DNA from: Spirochaetaceae bacterium 4572_59
GTDB lineage: Bacteria > Spirochaetota > Spirochaetia > DSM-2461
Assembly (NCBI GenBank): GCA_002084805.1
Contig: NBMC01000002.1
Location: 88,736 to 152,735, forward strand
Direction: 5' to 3'
Length of the DNA stretch: 64,000 nucleotides
The translations under genes and the position numbers were made by a program. Shown piece after piece: positions 54,037 to 61,949 of this stretch (the first letter of the stretch is position 1; each line of letters begins with the position of its first letter). The notes under the pieces are model-generated. The model made no database searches, was not told the origin of the DNA, and saw nothing but the letters and a program-made list of their open reading frames with translations.

Positions 54037-55545
54037 ATGAACAGCCCCCTGGATATTATTAAAGATCAGACCCTCACTTATCACCAGCAGGTATTCAACC
54101 TTGCAAAGCTCTCAGAAGATTCTATTATGCCACTCAACACGGACTCTGCGACGGAAAAGCTGATCCAAAAGGGAATCATCTGCACCATGTTTGAGGGAAA
54201 TGCTCCCTACAGACCCCGCTATGTCATTCCTGACTATGCAATCCTGATGAAGAAGGGCTGTGACTTTCTGGATCTGAAAGCACCTCAGAATATATGGGAA
54301 GCCACGAATGCCCTGCTGATTCTTTACAAGCATGTTCCCTCCATTGACTATTTCCCCGTCTACCTGGGGAATCTGGACAGCCTGCTGAATCCCTTTATTT
54401 CAGAGGAGAAGGAAGAAGAAGCCCGCCTGGCAATCCGTCTCTTTCTGCAGCACATAGACAGAACACTGACTGGTTCCTTTGTTCATGCCAATATCGGCCC
54501 CGAAGAGACACTCGCGGGAAGGATTATTCTGGAAGCAAGCGAAGAACTGAACTGTGCCATCCCCAATATAACCCTAAAGTATCAGGAGGGGATTACCCCT
54601 GACAGTTTTCTGAATAGCTGTGCTGAAACAGCTCTGAAAACGGCCAAACCGAGTTTTGCCAACAACCGGATCTACAGCCGGGATTTCAAAGAATTTGGAG
54701 AGACAGGCTATGCCATTGCCAGTTGCTACAACGGCCTGGCCATAGGTGGCGGAGGTTTTACCCTGCAGCGGCTGGTTTTAAGTCGACTGGCAGAAGAGTG
54801 TTGCTCTCCTGCTGAATTTCTGGAAAAAAAGCTGCCGGAGGCCTCCAGACTCCTTCTGAATCAACTTGATGAAAGGATCCGTTTTTTAACAGAGGAAAGC
54901 GCCTTCTTCAAGAGTAATTTCCTGGTAAAAGAGGGCTTTATTCACCAGGATCGTTTTACAGGAATGTTTGGAATTGTCGGTTTAGCCGATGCGGTAAACT
55001 ATCTGATGCATTCAGAAAGAAAGAAAGACCGTTTTGGTTCAAGTGAAGCGGCAGACCAGCTTGGTGTGGAAATTATAGAAACTCTTAATAAACTTGTCCA
55101 CTCTCATATCTCTCCCTATATAGGCTGTTTCGGAGGTCGACATGTTCTTCACGCCCAGGTTGGAATCGATAATGATAAAGATATAACTCCGGGCTGCCGG
55201 ATTCCCATCGGGGAAGAACCTGAAATCATGGAACACATTCTTCAGTCCGCCCGCTATCACAATCATTTTCTCAGCGGGATCGGAGATATCTTTGTTTTCG
55301 AAAAAACTTATCTGGACAATCCCGAAGCTCTGTCGGATATCGTTAAGGGAGCCATGAAATCGGATCTTCGCTATTTCTCAGCCTACTCTGCCGACAGTGA
55401 TGTTATCCGCGTAACGGGGTATCTTGTAAAACGCTCCGAAATGGAAAAGCTGGAACAGGGGCAGGCTGTTCTGAATCAGAGCACCGTACTTGGTCTCGGA
55501 ATGAAACGGGAAGGATGTATTTTTAATAGAGCCCTCAGGAAATAA
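54037..55545 (+). CDS. yjjI: YjjI-family glycine-radical enzyme
   Basis: An oxygen-sensitive enzyme of 502 aa, related to E. coli YjjI. The radical-bearing Gly is in the C-terminal motif VIRVTGYLVKR (Gly461). The likely thiyl Cys is in ASCYNGLAIGGGGFTLQRL. The protein is shorter than pyruvate formate-lyase (about 760 aa), as expected for this family. I do not know a proven substrate. The activase gene follows after 11 bases. TATAGGAG precedes the ATG. Presence of the pair points to anaerobic metabolism. Confidence 0.88.
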   Translation: MNSPLDIIKDQTLTYHQQVFNLAKLSEDSIMPLNTDSATEKLIQKGIICTMFEGNAPYRPRYVIPDYAILMKKGCDFLDLKAPQNIWEATNALLILYKHVPSIDYFPVYLGNLDSLLNPFISEEKEEEARLAIRLFLQHIDRTLTGSFVHANIGPEETLAGRIILEASEELNCAIPNITLKYQEGITPDSFLNSCAETALKTAKPSFANNRIYSRDFKEFGETGYAIASCYNGLAIGGGGFTLQRLVLSRLAEECCSPAEFLEKKLPEASRLLLNQLDERIRFLTEESAFFKSNFLVKEGFIHQDRFTGMFGIVGLADAVNYLMHSERKKDRFGSSEAADQLGVEIIETLNKLVHSHISPYIGCFGGRHVLHAQVGIDNDKDITPGCRIPIGEEPEIMEHILQSARYHNHFLSGIGDIFVFEKTYLDNPEALSDIVKGAMKSDLRYFSAYSADSDVIRVTGYLVKRSEMEKLEQGQAVLNQSTVLGLGMKREGCIFNRALRK

Positions 55546-55556
55546 GGGGTAAGACA

Positions 55557-56393
55557 GTGTACACAGCTTCGATTAACCGCATCATTCCCTTTTCCTCAGT
55601 GGATGGGCCGGGCAATAGAATGGTCCTTTTTTTTCAGGGATGTAATTTCCGCTGTACCTATTGCCATAATCCCGAGACTATCAACAGCTGTAATAACTGT
55701 GGTATCTGCGTTCCGGCCTGCCCGGCAGGAGCTCTCAGCCTGTCCGGTGGATCTGTTGTCTGGAATAAACAGAAATGCATTAAATGTGATAACTGCCTGC
55801 AGGTCTGTCCGCGCCTGTCTTCTCCCCGCACGGAGGAATACACAGTTGACGGACTATTTGAACAGATAAAAAAGGCCGGCCCCTTTATCAGCGGAATAAG
55901 CTGCAGCGGAGGCGAGTGCACTCTTCAGGCAGACTTTCTGATATCCTTATTCAAAAGGGTTCACTCCGAACTGAAACTGAGCTGTTTTATTGATACCAAC
56001 GGGGGAACTGAGATTTCAGATGAGCTCTGTGAAGCAACAGATGCTTTTATGCTGGATATAAAGGCCTGGGATCTGCAGGAACACAGAAGAATATGCGCTC
56101 AGTCCAATCATACCGTTCTGAAAAACCTGAGGAAGCTTAAGGATAGAAAAAAACTGTATGAAGTCCGCACTGTTATTCTGTCTGACGCTGACAGCCGCCT
56201 GACGGTCAGGGAAACAGCCCGGATCATAAAATCAAGCTGTCGCTACAAGCTCCTTCCCTACAGACCCTTCGGTGTGAGACAGGAAGGACTGGAACAGCAC
56301 GGGAATACCGGTCCCGACCACAAAGAGATGGAAGAGTTCAAAACTATTGCCTTAAAAGAAGGGGTAAGGGATGTGCTTATTGCCAATATATAA
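55557..56393 (+). CDS. yjjW: YjjW-type glycine-radical enzyme activase (radical SAM)
   Basis: A protein of 278 aa that generates the glycyl radical on YjjI. The radical-SAM cluster motif is CNFRCTYC, followed by an inserted ferredoxin-like double-cluster region (CNNCGICVPACPAG; CIKCDNCLQVCP). GISCSGGECTLQ is the conserved SAM-binding GGE region. The start is GTG at 55557 behind AAGGGGTAAG. It is co-transcribed with yjjI and ends the operon. Confidence 0.9.
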   Translation: MYTASINRIIPFSSVDGPGNRMVLFFQGCNFRCTYCHNPETINSCNNCGICVPACPAGALSLSGGSVVWNKQKCIKCDNCLQVCPRLSSPRTEEYTVDGLFEQIKKAGPFISGISCSGGECTLQADFLISLFKRVHSELKLSCFIDTNGGTEISDELCEATDAFMLDIKAWDLQEHRRICAQSNHTVLKNLRKLKDRKKLYEVRTVILSDADSRLTVRETARIIKSSCRYKLLPYRPFGVRQEGLEQHGNTGPDHKEMEEFKTIALKEGVRDVLIANI

Positions 56394-56535
56394 GACTTTA
56401 AAAAAAGCACTGAATACCGGACATGCGTTAAATCTTTAGCAAAGAAAAATTGATTATCCGTCATATTGATATAATAATTAAAATAAGCTGAATTCAGGTA
56501 TTTTAATTATTCATTTAATAAATTTATTACAATTT

Positions 56536-56554
56536 TAGAATGATATACATTCTA
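56536..56554. promoter_or_regulatory. Inverted repeat upstream of the sensor operon
   Basis: TAGAATG-ATATA-CATTCTA has perfect 7-bp arms and lies 24 bases before the lipoprotein start, a likely operator for a dimeric regulator. Confidence 0.45.
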
Positions 56555-56577
56555 CATTTCTTTCAGAAGGATCTGAT

Positions 56578-57117
56578 ATGAAAAAAATACATATTTTATT
56601 AATTGGTTTCTTTTTAGTCTCTATTGGATTCATTACTTACGGATGTCAAAAAAGTCAGTCCGTACTGAAACTTGAAAACGTATCATTCCCCTCATCAACA
56701 GATAGTACAATTATATTAACAATTGAAGCAGATGATCTTGTTAAGACCTACAGCCTGGCACAGATTGAACAGCTTGGAATGAAAAAAATGGGAACAAATA
56801 CATACTGGCCTGAAGATGATGGTATCTATGAGGGTGTTCTGCTTTCTTCCCTGTTAAAGGATGTCAATCTGCAGGAGATAGACAGTCTGAAAATTGTAGC
56901 CCTCGATGATTATACCTGTGAAATTCCCAGAGAACACTGGAAAAACTGGCCTGTTCTTGTAGCGACAAGAAGAAACGGGAAAGTTTTGACTGTAAAAGAA
57001 AAGGGTCCTATGAGAATTATTTACCCCAAATTTTTGGGAGAAGAACTCGACGATGAGTACCGGACAATCTACTGGATATGGAACATCAAGGCAATGAAGG
57101 GGAAAACCGGAAACTAA
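56578..57117 (+). CDS. Lipoprotein with molybdopterin-oxidoreductase-like fold
   Basis: A protein of 179 aa with a signal and a Cys after GFITYG, so it may be lipid-anchored. The body resembles the small sulfite-oxidase-type (Oxidored_molyb) domain: TYWPEDDGIYEGVLLSSLLK, VALDDYTCEIPREHW, PMRIIYP and YWIWNIK. No Cys sits at the place that binds Mo in true enzymes, so it probably does not carry the cofactor. Its TAA shares a base with the ATG of the downstream histidine kinase, which suggests a ligand-binding or redox-sensing partner of that kinase. Confidence 0.7.
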   Translation: MKKIHILLIGFFLVSIGFITYGCQKSQSVLKLENVSFPSSTDSTIILTIEADDLVKTYSLAQIEQLGMKKMGTNTYWPEDDGIYEGVLLSSLLKDVNLQEIDSLKIVALDDYTCEIPREHWKNWPVLVATRRNGKVLTVKEKGPMRIIYPKFLGEELDDEYRTIYWIWNIKAMKGKTGN

Positions 57118-59216
57118 TGCCTCATCGTAATAAAATCCTGCTCGGATCATTTCTTATCATCTCAATCTTCTGTGCTGTCAGTTTTCCCTCTTTTTTTTCC
57201 CTTCGAAATCAGATCATGGAAGACAAAACCTCCGATCTTAATCAGTATTATAATGTTAATATGAACTCAAAATATCAAAAGAGACTGGCTCTCGGCTTTG
57301 ATGAAAATTACTCCATTTTATCCAAATACATCGAAAACATTGATATTCTCCTCGATAACCCTCTCAGAGAAGTCTGGAATAACATAGGGAAAATCGAAAA
57401 AAACATGGCTATGTTTATTGCCGATGAGAATTATATTGCACCAAAAATTGATGTTTTTGTAAAGAAAAGCATCACTCAATTGAAGGCTGACCTTATTAAA
57501 AGATCATGGCAGATTATGATAATCTTAAATTTATTGATTATTTCTCTGATAGTCGTGACTTTGTTATGGAATAGACAGCATAGGATAACAAAAAACCTGA
57601 ACATATTGAAGGATAATCTGAAAAGAAAAAATGATGATCTGATGGGAGCAAATATACTTGCTGAAAATAACAGAAGATATTTTAAATCACTTTTTGAACA
57701 ATCCACTCTGGCCATCCAGATTTTTGATACAACGGGAACAACGATTGATGTCAATCAATGCTGGCAGGACATATGGGAGACTCCGGCTTCCAAGGTTATC
57801 GGAAAATACAATATTTTGAAAGACGACAGACAGGAAGAGGAATTATGGCTTTCACTTATAAAAGAAGTTTTCAAAGGAGAGACCAAGAATCTTCCCGATA
57901 GAGAGTTTCTCTTCCCGAAAGGAAAGTCTTCCTGTAAAAAAATAATTAAATGTCAGGCTTTTCCCATTATCATTGACGGTATTATTAAGCGTGTCGTTCT
58001 TCTGCAACAGGATATTACTGCCCGGAAACAGAGCGAATTGGAAAAAGAAAAGTTGAAGGAAGAATTATCCCATAACAGAAGGCTGGATTCAATCGGCCAA
58101 CTTGCCGGTGGTGTTGCTCATGATTTTAACAATATGCTTACCGGAATTATAGGTTCAGCGCAGCTATTGCAGGCTCAGGAAAGAAAACTGGATACAGCAG
58201 GTCTGCAATATGTGGATCTGATACTTATGGCATCTTCACAGGCTGCAGATCTTACCTCAAAACTTCTGGCATTTGGAACTAAGGGTAGAATAATATCAAC
58301 AGAAATGGATATCCATCAGATTATTGATGATACCGTTAAACTCCTCACAAAAACAATTGACAGAAAGATTTCAGTAAAAGTTCTTCCTGCAGCAAAGAAC
58401 AGTATAATTCTCGGAGATAGGACATCCATACAGAATGCCCTGCTGAATATGGGGATTAATGCTTCTCATGCAATGAAAGAGGGTGGAACCTTAAGCTTCG
58501 AGACTGAAAATATTGAACTTGATGATGAGTTCTGCAACTCCTCTGCCTTTGATATTACAGCGGGGGATTATTTGAAAATATCAATTATTGATACAGGCTG
58601 TGGTATGAATCATGATATTTTGGATCAGATTTTCGAACCTTTTTTTACAACAAGAGAGAGAAATAAAGGGACTGGTCTCGGACTTTCTGCCGTTTATGGG
58701 ATGATTAAGGATCATCAAGGTGCGATTCAGGTTTCCAGTGAACTTAACAGGGGATCAGTGTTTAAACTATATATCCCCTCTTCTGTATTAAATGAGAATA
58801 AAGCTAAGGGCAAAGAATCGAAGGGCATAGCTTCTGGGAATGGGAGAATTTTATTTATTGATAATGAAGATGTAGTGAGAATTACCGGAACCATGATACT
58901 GGAAAACATAGGATATCATGTGATTGCGTTTAAAGATGGGGAAAAAGCCCTCGAACTGTTCGAGAAACAGCATGATAACATTGACCTGGTTATCTCCAAT
59001 ATGGGTATGGCCCAAATAGATGGCCACGAGTTTTTTCATAAACTGAAAAAGATAGATGAAGGTTGTAAAATAATTCTAACATCCGGCCTTATAAGAGAAA
59101 ATGATTTGAATGACCTCAAAAAAGAGGGTTTAGACGGATTTATTGAAAAACCTTTTACAAATGAAGAAATAAGCAGACTGATAAGCCGGGTACTGAAACC
59201 GCTTGAAGATCTATAA
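57117..59216 (+). CDS. Hybrid histidine kinase with PAS domain and degenerate receiver
   Basis: A protein of 699 aa: two transmembrane helices (about residues 7-27 and 132-153) enclosing a ~105-residue periplasmic region, a PAS domain (from FEQSTLAIQIFDTTG), a HisKA domain with H-box GGVAHDFNNML (His335), an ATPase domain (DTGCGMNHDI, GTGLGLSAVYGM) and a C-terminal receiver. The receiver has ISNMGMAQIDG where LDxxMPxxDG is expected, so the phospho-acceptor Asp is Asn628; the acid pocket is IDNED. Thr/Ser and Lys (IEKPF) are kept. It starts at ATG 57117, overlapping the lipoprotein stop. The output target is not in the window. Confidence 0.85.
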   Translation: MPHRNKILLGSFLIISIFCAVSFPSFFSLRNQIMEDKTSDLNQYYNVNMNSKYQKRLALGFDENYSILSKYIENIDILLDNPLREVWNNIGKIEKNMAMFIADENYIAPKIDVFVKKSITQLKADLIKRSWQIMIILNLLIISLIVVTLLWNRQHRITKNLNILKDNLKRKNDDLMGANILAENNRRYFKSLFEQSTLAIQIFDTTGTTIDVNQCWQDIWETPASKVIGKYNILKDDRQEEELWLSLIKEVFKGETKNLPDREFLFPKGKSSCKKIIKCQAFPIIIDGIIKRVVLLQQDITARKQSELEKEKLKEELSHNRRLDSIGQLAGGVAHDFNNMLTGIIGSAQLLQAQERKLDTAGLQYVDLILMASSQAADLTSKLLAFGTKGRIISTEMDIHQIIDDTVKLLTKTIDRKISVKVLPAAKNSIILGDRTSIQNALLNMGINASHAMKEGGTLSFETENIELDDEFCNSSAFDITAGDYLKISIIDTGCGMNHDILDQIFEPFFTTRERNKGTGLGLSAVYGMIKDHQGAIQVSSELNRGSVFKLYIPSSVLNENKAKGKESKGIASGNGRILFIDNEDVVRITGTMILENIGYHVIAFKDGEKALELFEKQHDNIDLVISNMGMAQIDGHEFFHKLKKIDEGCKIILTSGLIRENDLNDLKKEGLDGFIEKPFTNEEISRLISRVLKPLEDL

Positions 59217-59256
59217 GAAATAGATAACAACTTGATCTGTAGTATTTTCTGCGAAA

Positions 59257-60273
59257 TCAGGATAAGGCAAAGCGGTTCAGAAGAGATATTTGTTCTTCAT
59301 TACCAAGGGCTATCAGTTTATCTTCTTTCTGAAGCAGAATGGATGAAAGAGAGGCCATAGAACTTTCATTTATCCGGGCTTCTCCCTCTGGATTCAGAAT
59401 ACCGATAATAATGGCACCTGTGAACTGTCCTATATTACTTTCTTTCAAAGATTTTCCGATCAATGATGATCCTTTATGAATCTTAACACTCTCAATACGA
59501 ATATCTCCTTTTCCACCGCTGGTAGACAGCACATCCAGAAAGTTGACAATAGCCGGTTGTACGCTTACCGACGCTAAACGTCTGCCTGCAATCTGACTGG
59601 GGGATATAACCCTGTCCGCCCCCGCTTTTTCCAGTTTCTTCACGGTTCTCTCATCTGAGGCTTTTGCCACTATATTGAGAGAGCTATTCATCTGCCGGGC
59701 AGTTAGTACGGTAAAGACATTCTGAGGATCTTCAGGGAGACAGGAGATAAATCCTTTTGCCTTAAGAATCCTGCCTTTTTCAAGGATTTCCTCTTCAGAA
59801 GCATCTCCCTCGATAAAAATGACATCGGGATAACGGGACTTATCGATAGCTTCGACGTTTTTGTCGACAACCACAAAGGGAACTTTGATTCTCATAAACT
59901 CCCGGGCGGCCTCCTTTCCCACATCTCCGAATCCGCAGATAATATAATGATCTTTGATCTGGCCCAGAAAATGTTTCATACGCCTCTCCTTCATGGTCTG
60001 TATAAAATGTCCTTCGAACAGAAAGGACATAAGTGTTGTAATGATATAACCGATGGTAAGAAGACTAAAGACAATCAGAAGAATCATAAAGTAGCGCCCT
60101 TCTCTGCTGAGAGGGTGCACTTCGCTGAAACCAACGGTGGAGATTGTAAGAACTGTCATATAGATGCTGTCGTCCCAGGACCAATTCTCTATGGTCATAA
60201 AACCAAATGAACCGAAACCGATGATGAAAAAGATGAGAAAGACAGCCAGAAAAAATCTTTTGAGAGGACTCAT
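59257..60273 (-). CDS. Potassium channel with RCK (TrkA-N/TrkA-C) domains
   Basis: A protein of 338 aa with two transmembrane helices and a pore loop carrying the filter TISTVGFSEVHPLS (TVGFSE in place of TVGYGD, a common variant). A TrkA-N Rossmann domain (IICGFGDVGKEAAREF; VVVDKNVEAID) and a TrkA-C domain (from KIHKGSSLIGKSLKESN) follow. It resembles GsuK/Kch-type channels gated by nucleotides or cations. It is a single gene converging on the kinase gene. Confidence 0.9.
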   Translation of the reverse strand: MSPLKRFFLAVFLIFFIIGFGSFGFMTIENWSWDDSIYMTVLTISTVGFSEVHPLSREGRYFMILLIVFSLLTIGYIITTLMSFLFEGHFIQTMKERRMKHFLGQIKDHYIICGFGDVGKEAAREFMRIKVPFVVVDKNVEAIDKSRYPDVIFIEGDASEEEILEKGRILKAKGFISCLPEDPQNVFTVLTARQMNSSLNIVAKASDERTVKKLEKAGADRVISPSQIAGRRLASVSVQPAIVNFLDVLSTSGGKGDIRIESVKIHKGSSLIGKSLKESNIGQFTGAIIIGILNPEGEARINESSMASLSSILLQKEDKLIALGNEEQISLLNRFALS

Positions 60274-60345
60274 AATTTCATCATCGACAGATTATTCCTG
60301 AGTATTAATAGGCTATGTCATTTAATGAGAAAGAACAGGAGCGTT

Positions 60346-61221
60346 CCGGTTATTTCATATGCTTTTCGAGCATCTCAGAAAGCTCAGATATCAAAAAAGG
60401 CTTACAAATACTTGCATTGAATCCGTATTCTTCAGGATTCGCTTTTCTTTGGTCTCTTTCATAAAAAAGTACCGATTCCTTCATGTTTACAAAAATCACT
60501 TCCCCTTTGATTTCCTGGAATGATCAAAATGGATTCTGTGGATGCCGGTAGGTACACAGAAAAAGTACTACCCTTTCCAAGCTCCGATTCAACATCAATA
60601 TACCCGCCATGGCGATTGACAATTGAATAACAGGTTGGAAGGCCGAACCCGTGTCCATTTGGATTTGTCGTATAATAGGGATCGAAAATGTTTGGGAGAA
60701 GATCTTTCGATATCCCGATACCATGGTCTTTTATTGATAGCTTCACATAATTTCCGGCATCATGTGATTGATACTCTTTTGCAGACAAAGAGATATTACA
60801 GGCTGAAACATCAATCACACCACCATCAGGCATAGCTTGCTGGGCATTTAAAATAAGATTGTCTACAAGCTGACCAATCTGGATTTTGTCAAAATCACAT
60901 GGAGATAGGTCTTCCTCAATCTGAAATCGACATGTAACTGATGATCCGCTCAGAGCAAATTGTGTAGTTTCCTGAACAAAGGGGAAAAGGTTCTCAACTT
61001 TCTTTATGGGAGCACCACCTTTGGCAAAGGTCAGAAATTGCTGTGTCAGAGCTCGGCTCCTGTTGATGCTACTTATTGATCTGGCAAGATAGATACGTCC
61101 TCTTCCTTAGTTTTCATCTTTGCCAATTCGATATTACCAGAGACACCAGCTAGAAGGCAATCATGACAGTCTTTTGCCACTGAGGTGTTATCTTCAACGA
61201 TCATAATGTTTGCAGTACTCA
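60346..61221 (-). pseudogene. Broken hybrid sensor kinase/response regulator
   Basis: The ATG at 61221 starts a receiver domain (MSTANIMIVEDNTSVAKD) that runs within 26 residues into a HisKA segment (LLAGVSGNIELAKM), so most of the receiver and sensor is deleted. A frameshift near 61090 follows. The next frame keeps SRALTQQFLTFAKGG, the N-box NLILNAQQAM and ATPase motifs (KDHGIGISKD, GFGLPTCYSIV), then stops at 60459. A third frame ends with YGFNASICKPFLISELSEML, the tail of another receiver, near 60350. Several deletions make it non-functional. Confidence 0.8.
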
Positions 61222-61266
61222 TAATATCCCCACTTCATTTTTTTTATATTTAAAACAAATCGTGAA

Positions 61267-61610
61267 TTATGTGCTATTGTCCCTGTCTATTTTAATGCTG
61301 CCACCCAGTTCCAGGCTTACAGCAGAAACTGCCAGTTGCAGCCCAAGTGACGCTGAGTTCATAATATCAATCTCAGGGGGCATGCCTTTTTCATCATCTT
61401 TGATAATCAGTTTGACATTTTCTGCGTCAAGCTCTGACAGGGTTAGTGAGACATTCCCTCCTCTGTCCGGAGAAAAAGCATGCTTAATTGCATTTGAAAT
61501 CAATTCGGCAATAACCATTCCTATGGCAATACCCTGATCCATATCCAGGGACATGGCATTGATTCGATCCCGGCACTCTTCAAAAACCTTGCCCAGAGTT
61601 TATATTGAAA
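61267..61610 (-). pseudogene. HisKA_2/HWE-type histidine kinase fragment
   Basis: A C-terminal ATPase domain remains: IAIGMVIAELISNAIKHAF, DDEKGMPPEID and SLGLQLAVSAVSLELGG, typical of HisKA_2 kinases. Just upstream FEECRDRINAM is the H-box region, but it joins the ATPase domain directly, so the dimerisation domain is largely deleted. No start or sensor is visible. It lies next to another kinase pseudogene. Confidence 0.7.
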
Positions 61611-61887
61611 GGAAATACTTGTCATCGTCCGCACTCTCTCCAAATCACAAAATTGCATGAACATATTTGGCATGCTATTTAGTTACTCAAATTCCCCATA
61701 GCGAAAGCTCCAAGTAAACAAAGAGCTTACGCCTAATATATTGATGAATTTTACCACCGATACCGAAAAAATATCAAGCCATGTCAAACACTTTTCCCGT
61801 CATGCGGAGCCCGCAATCACAGGAACCCGCTACGCTTGCGGGCAGTGTTTTTTGCAGGTGAGAATTACTGTTTTTATATAGTTTTTC
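61611..61887. other. Intergenic stretch with a hairpin, no gene recognised
   Basis: I see no convincing coding signal. A hairpin CCCGC-TACGCTT-GCGGG (about 61828-61844) followed by CAGTGTTTTTTG could act as a terminator on the plus strand. Confidence 0.4.
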
Positions 61888-61916
61888 TTGCATATACTAA
61901 TAAGTTTTAGTATCTT
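61888..61916 (+). promoter_or_regulatory. Promoter with an inverted repeat filling the spacer
   Basis: TTGCAT, 17 bases, TATCTT. The spacer holds ATACTAA-TAAGTT-TTAGTAT (61894-61913), perfect 7-bp arms that overlap the -10 box. A dimeric regulator bound here would control the fusion gene starting at 61950. Confidence 0.55.
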
Positions 61917-61949
61917 CAATATATATAAAAAACTTAGGAGAGCCTAACC

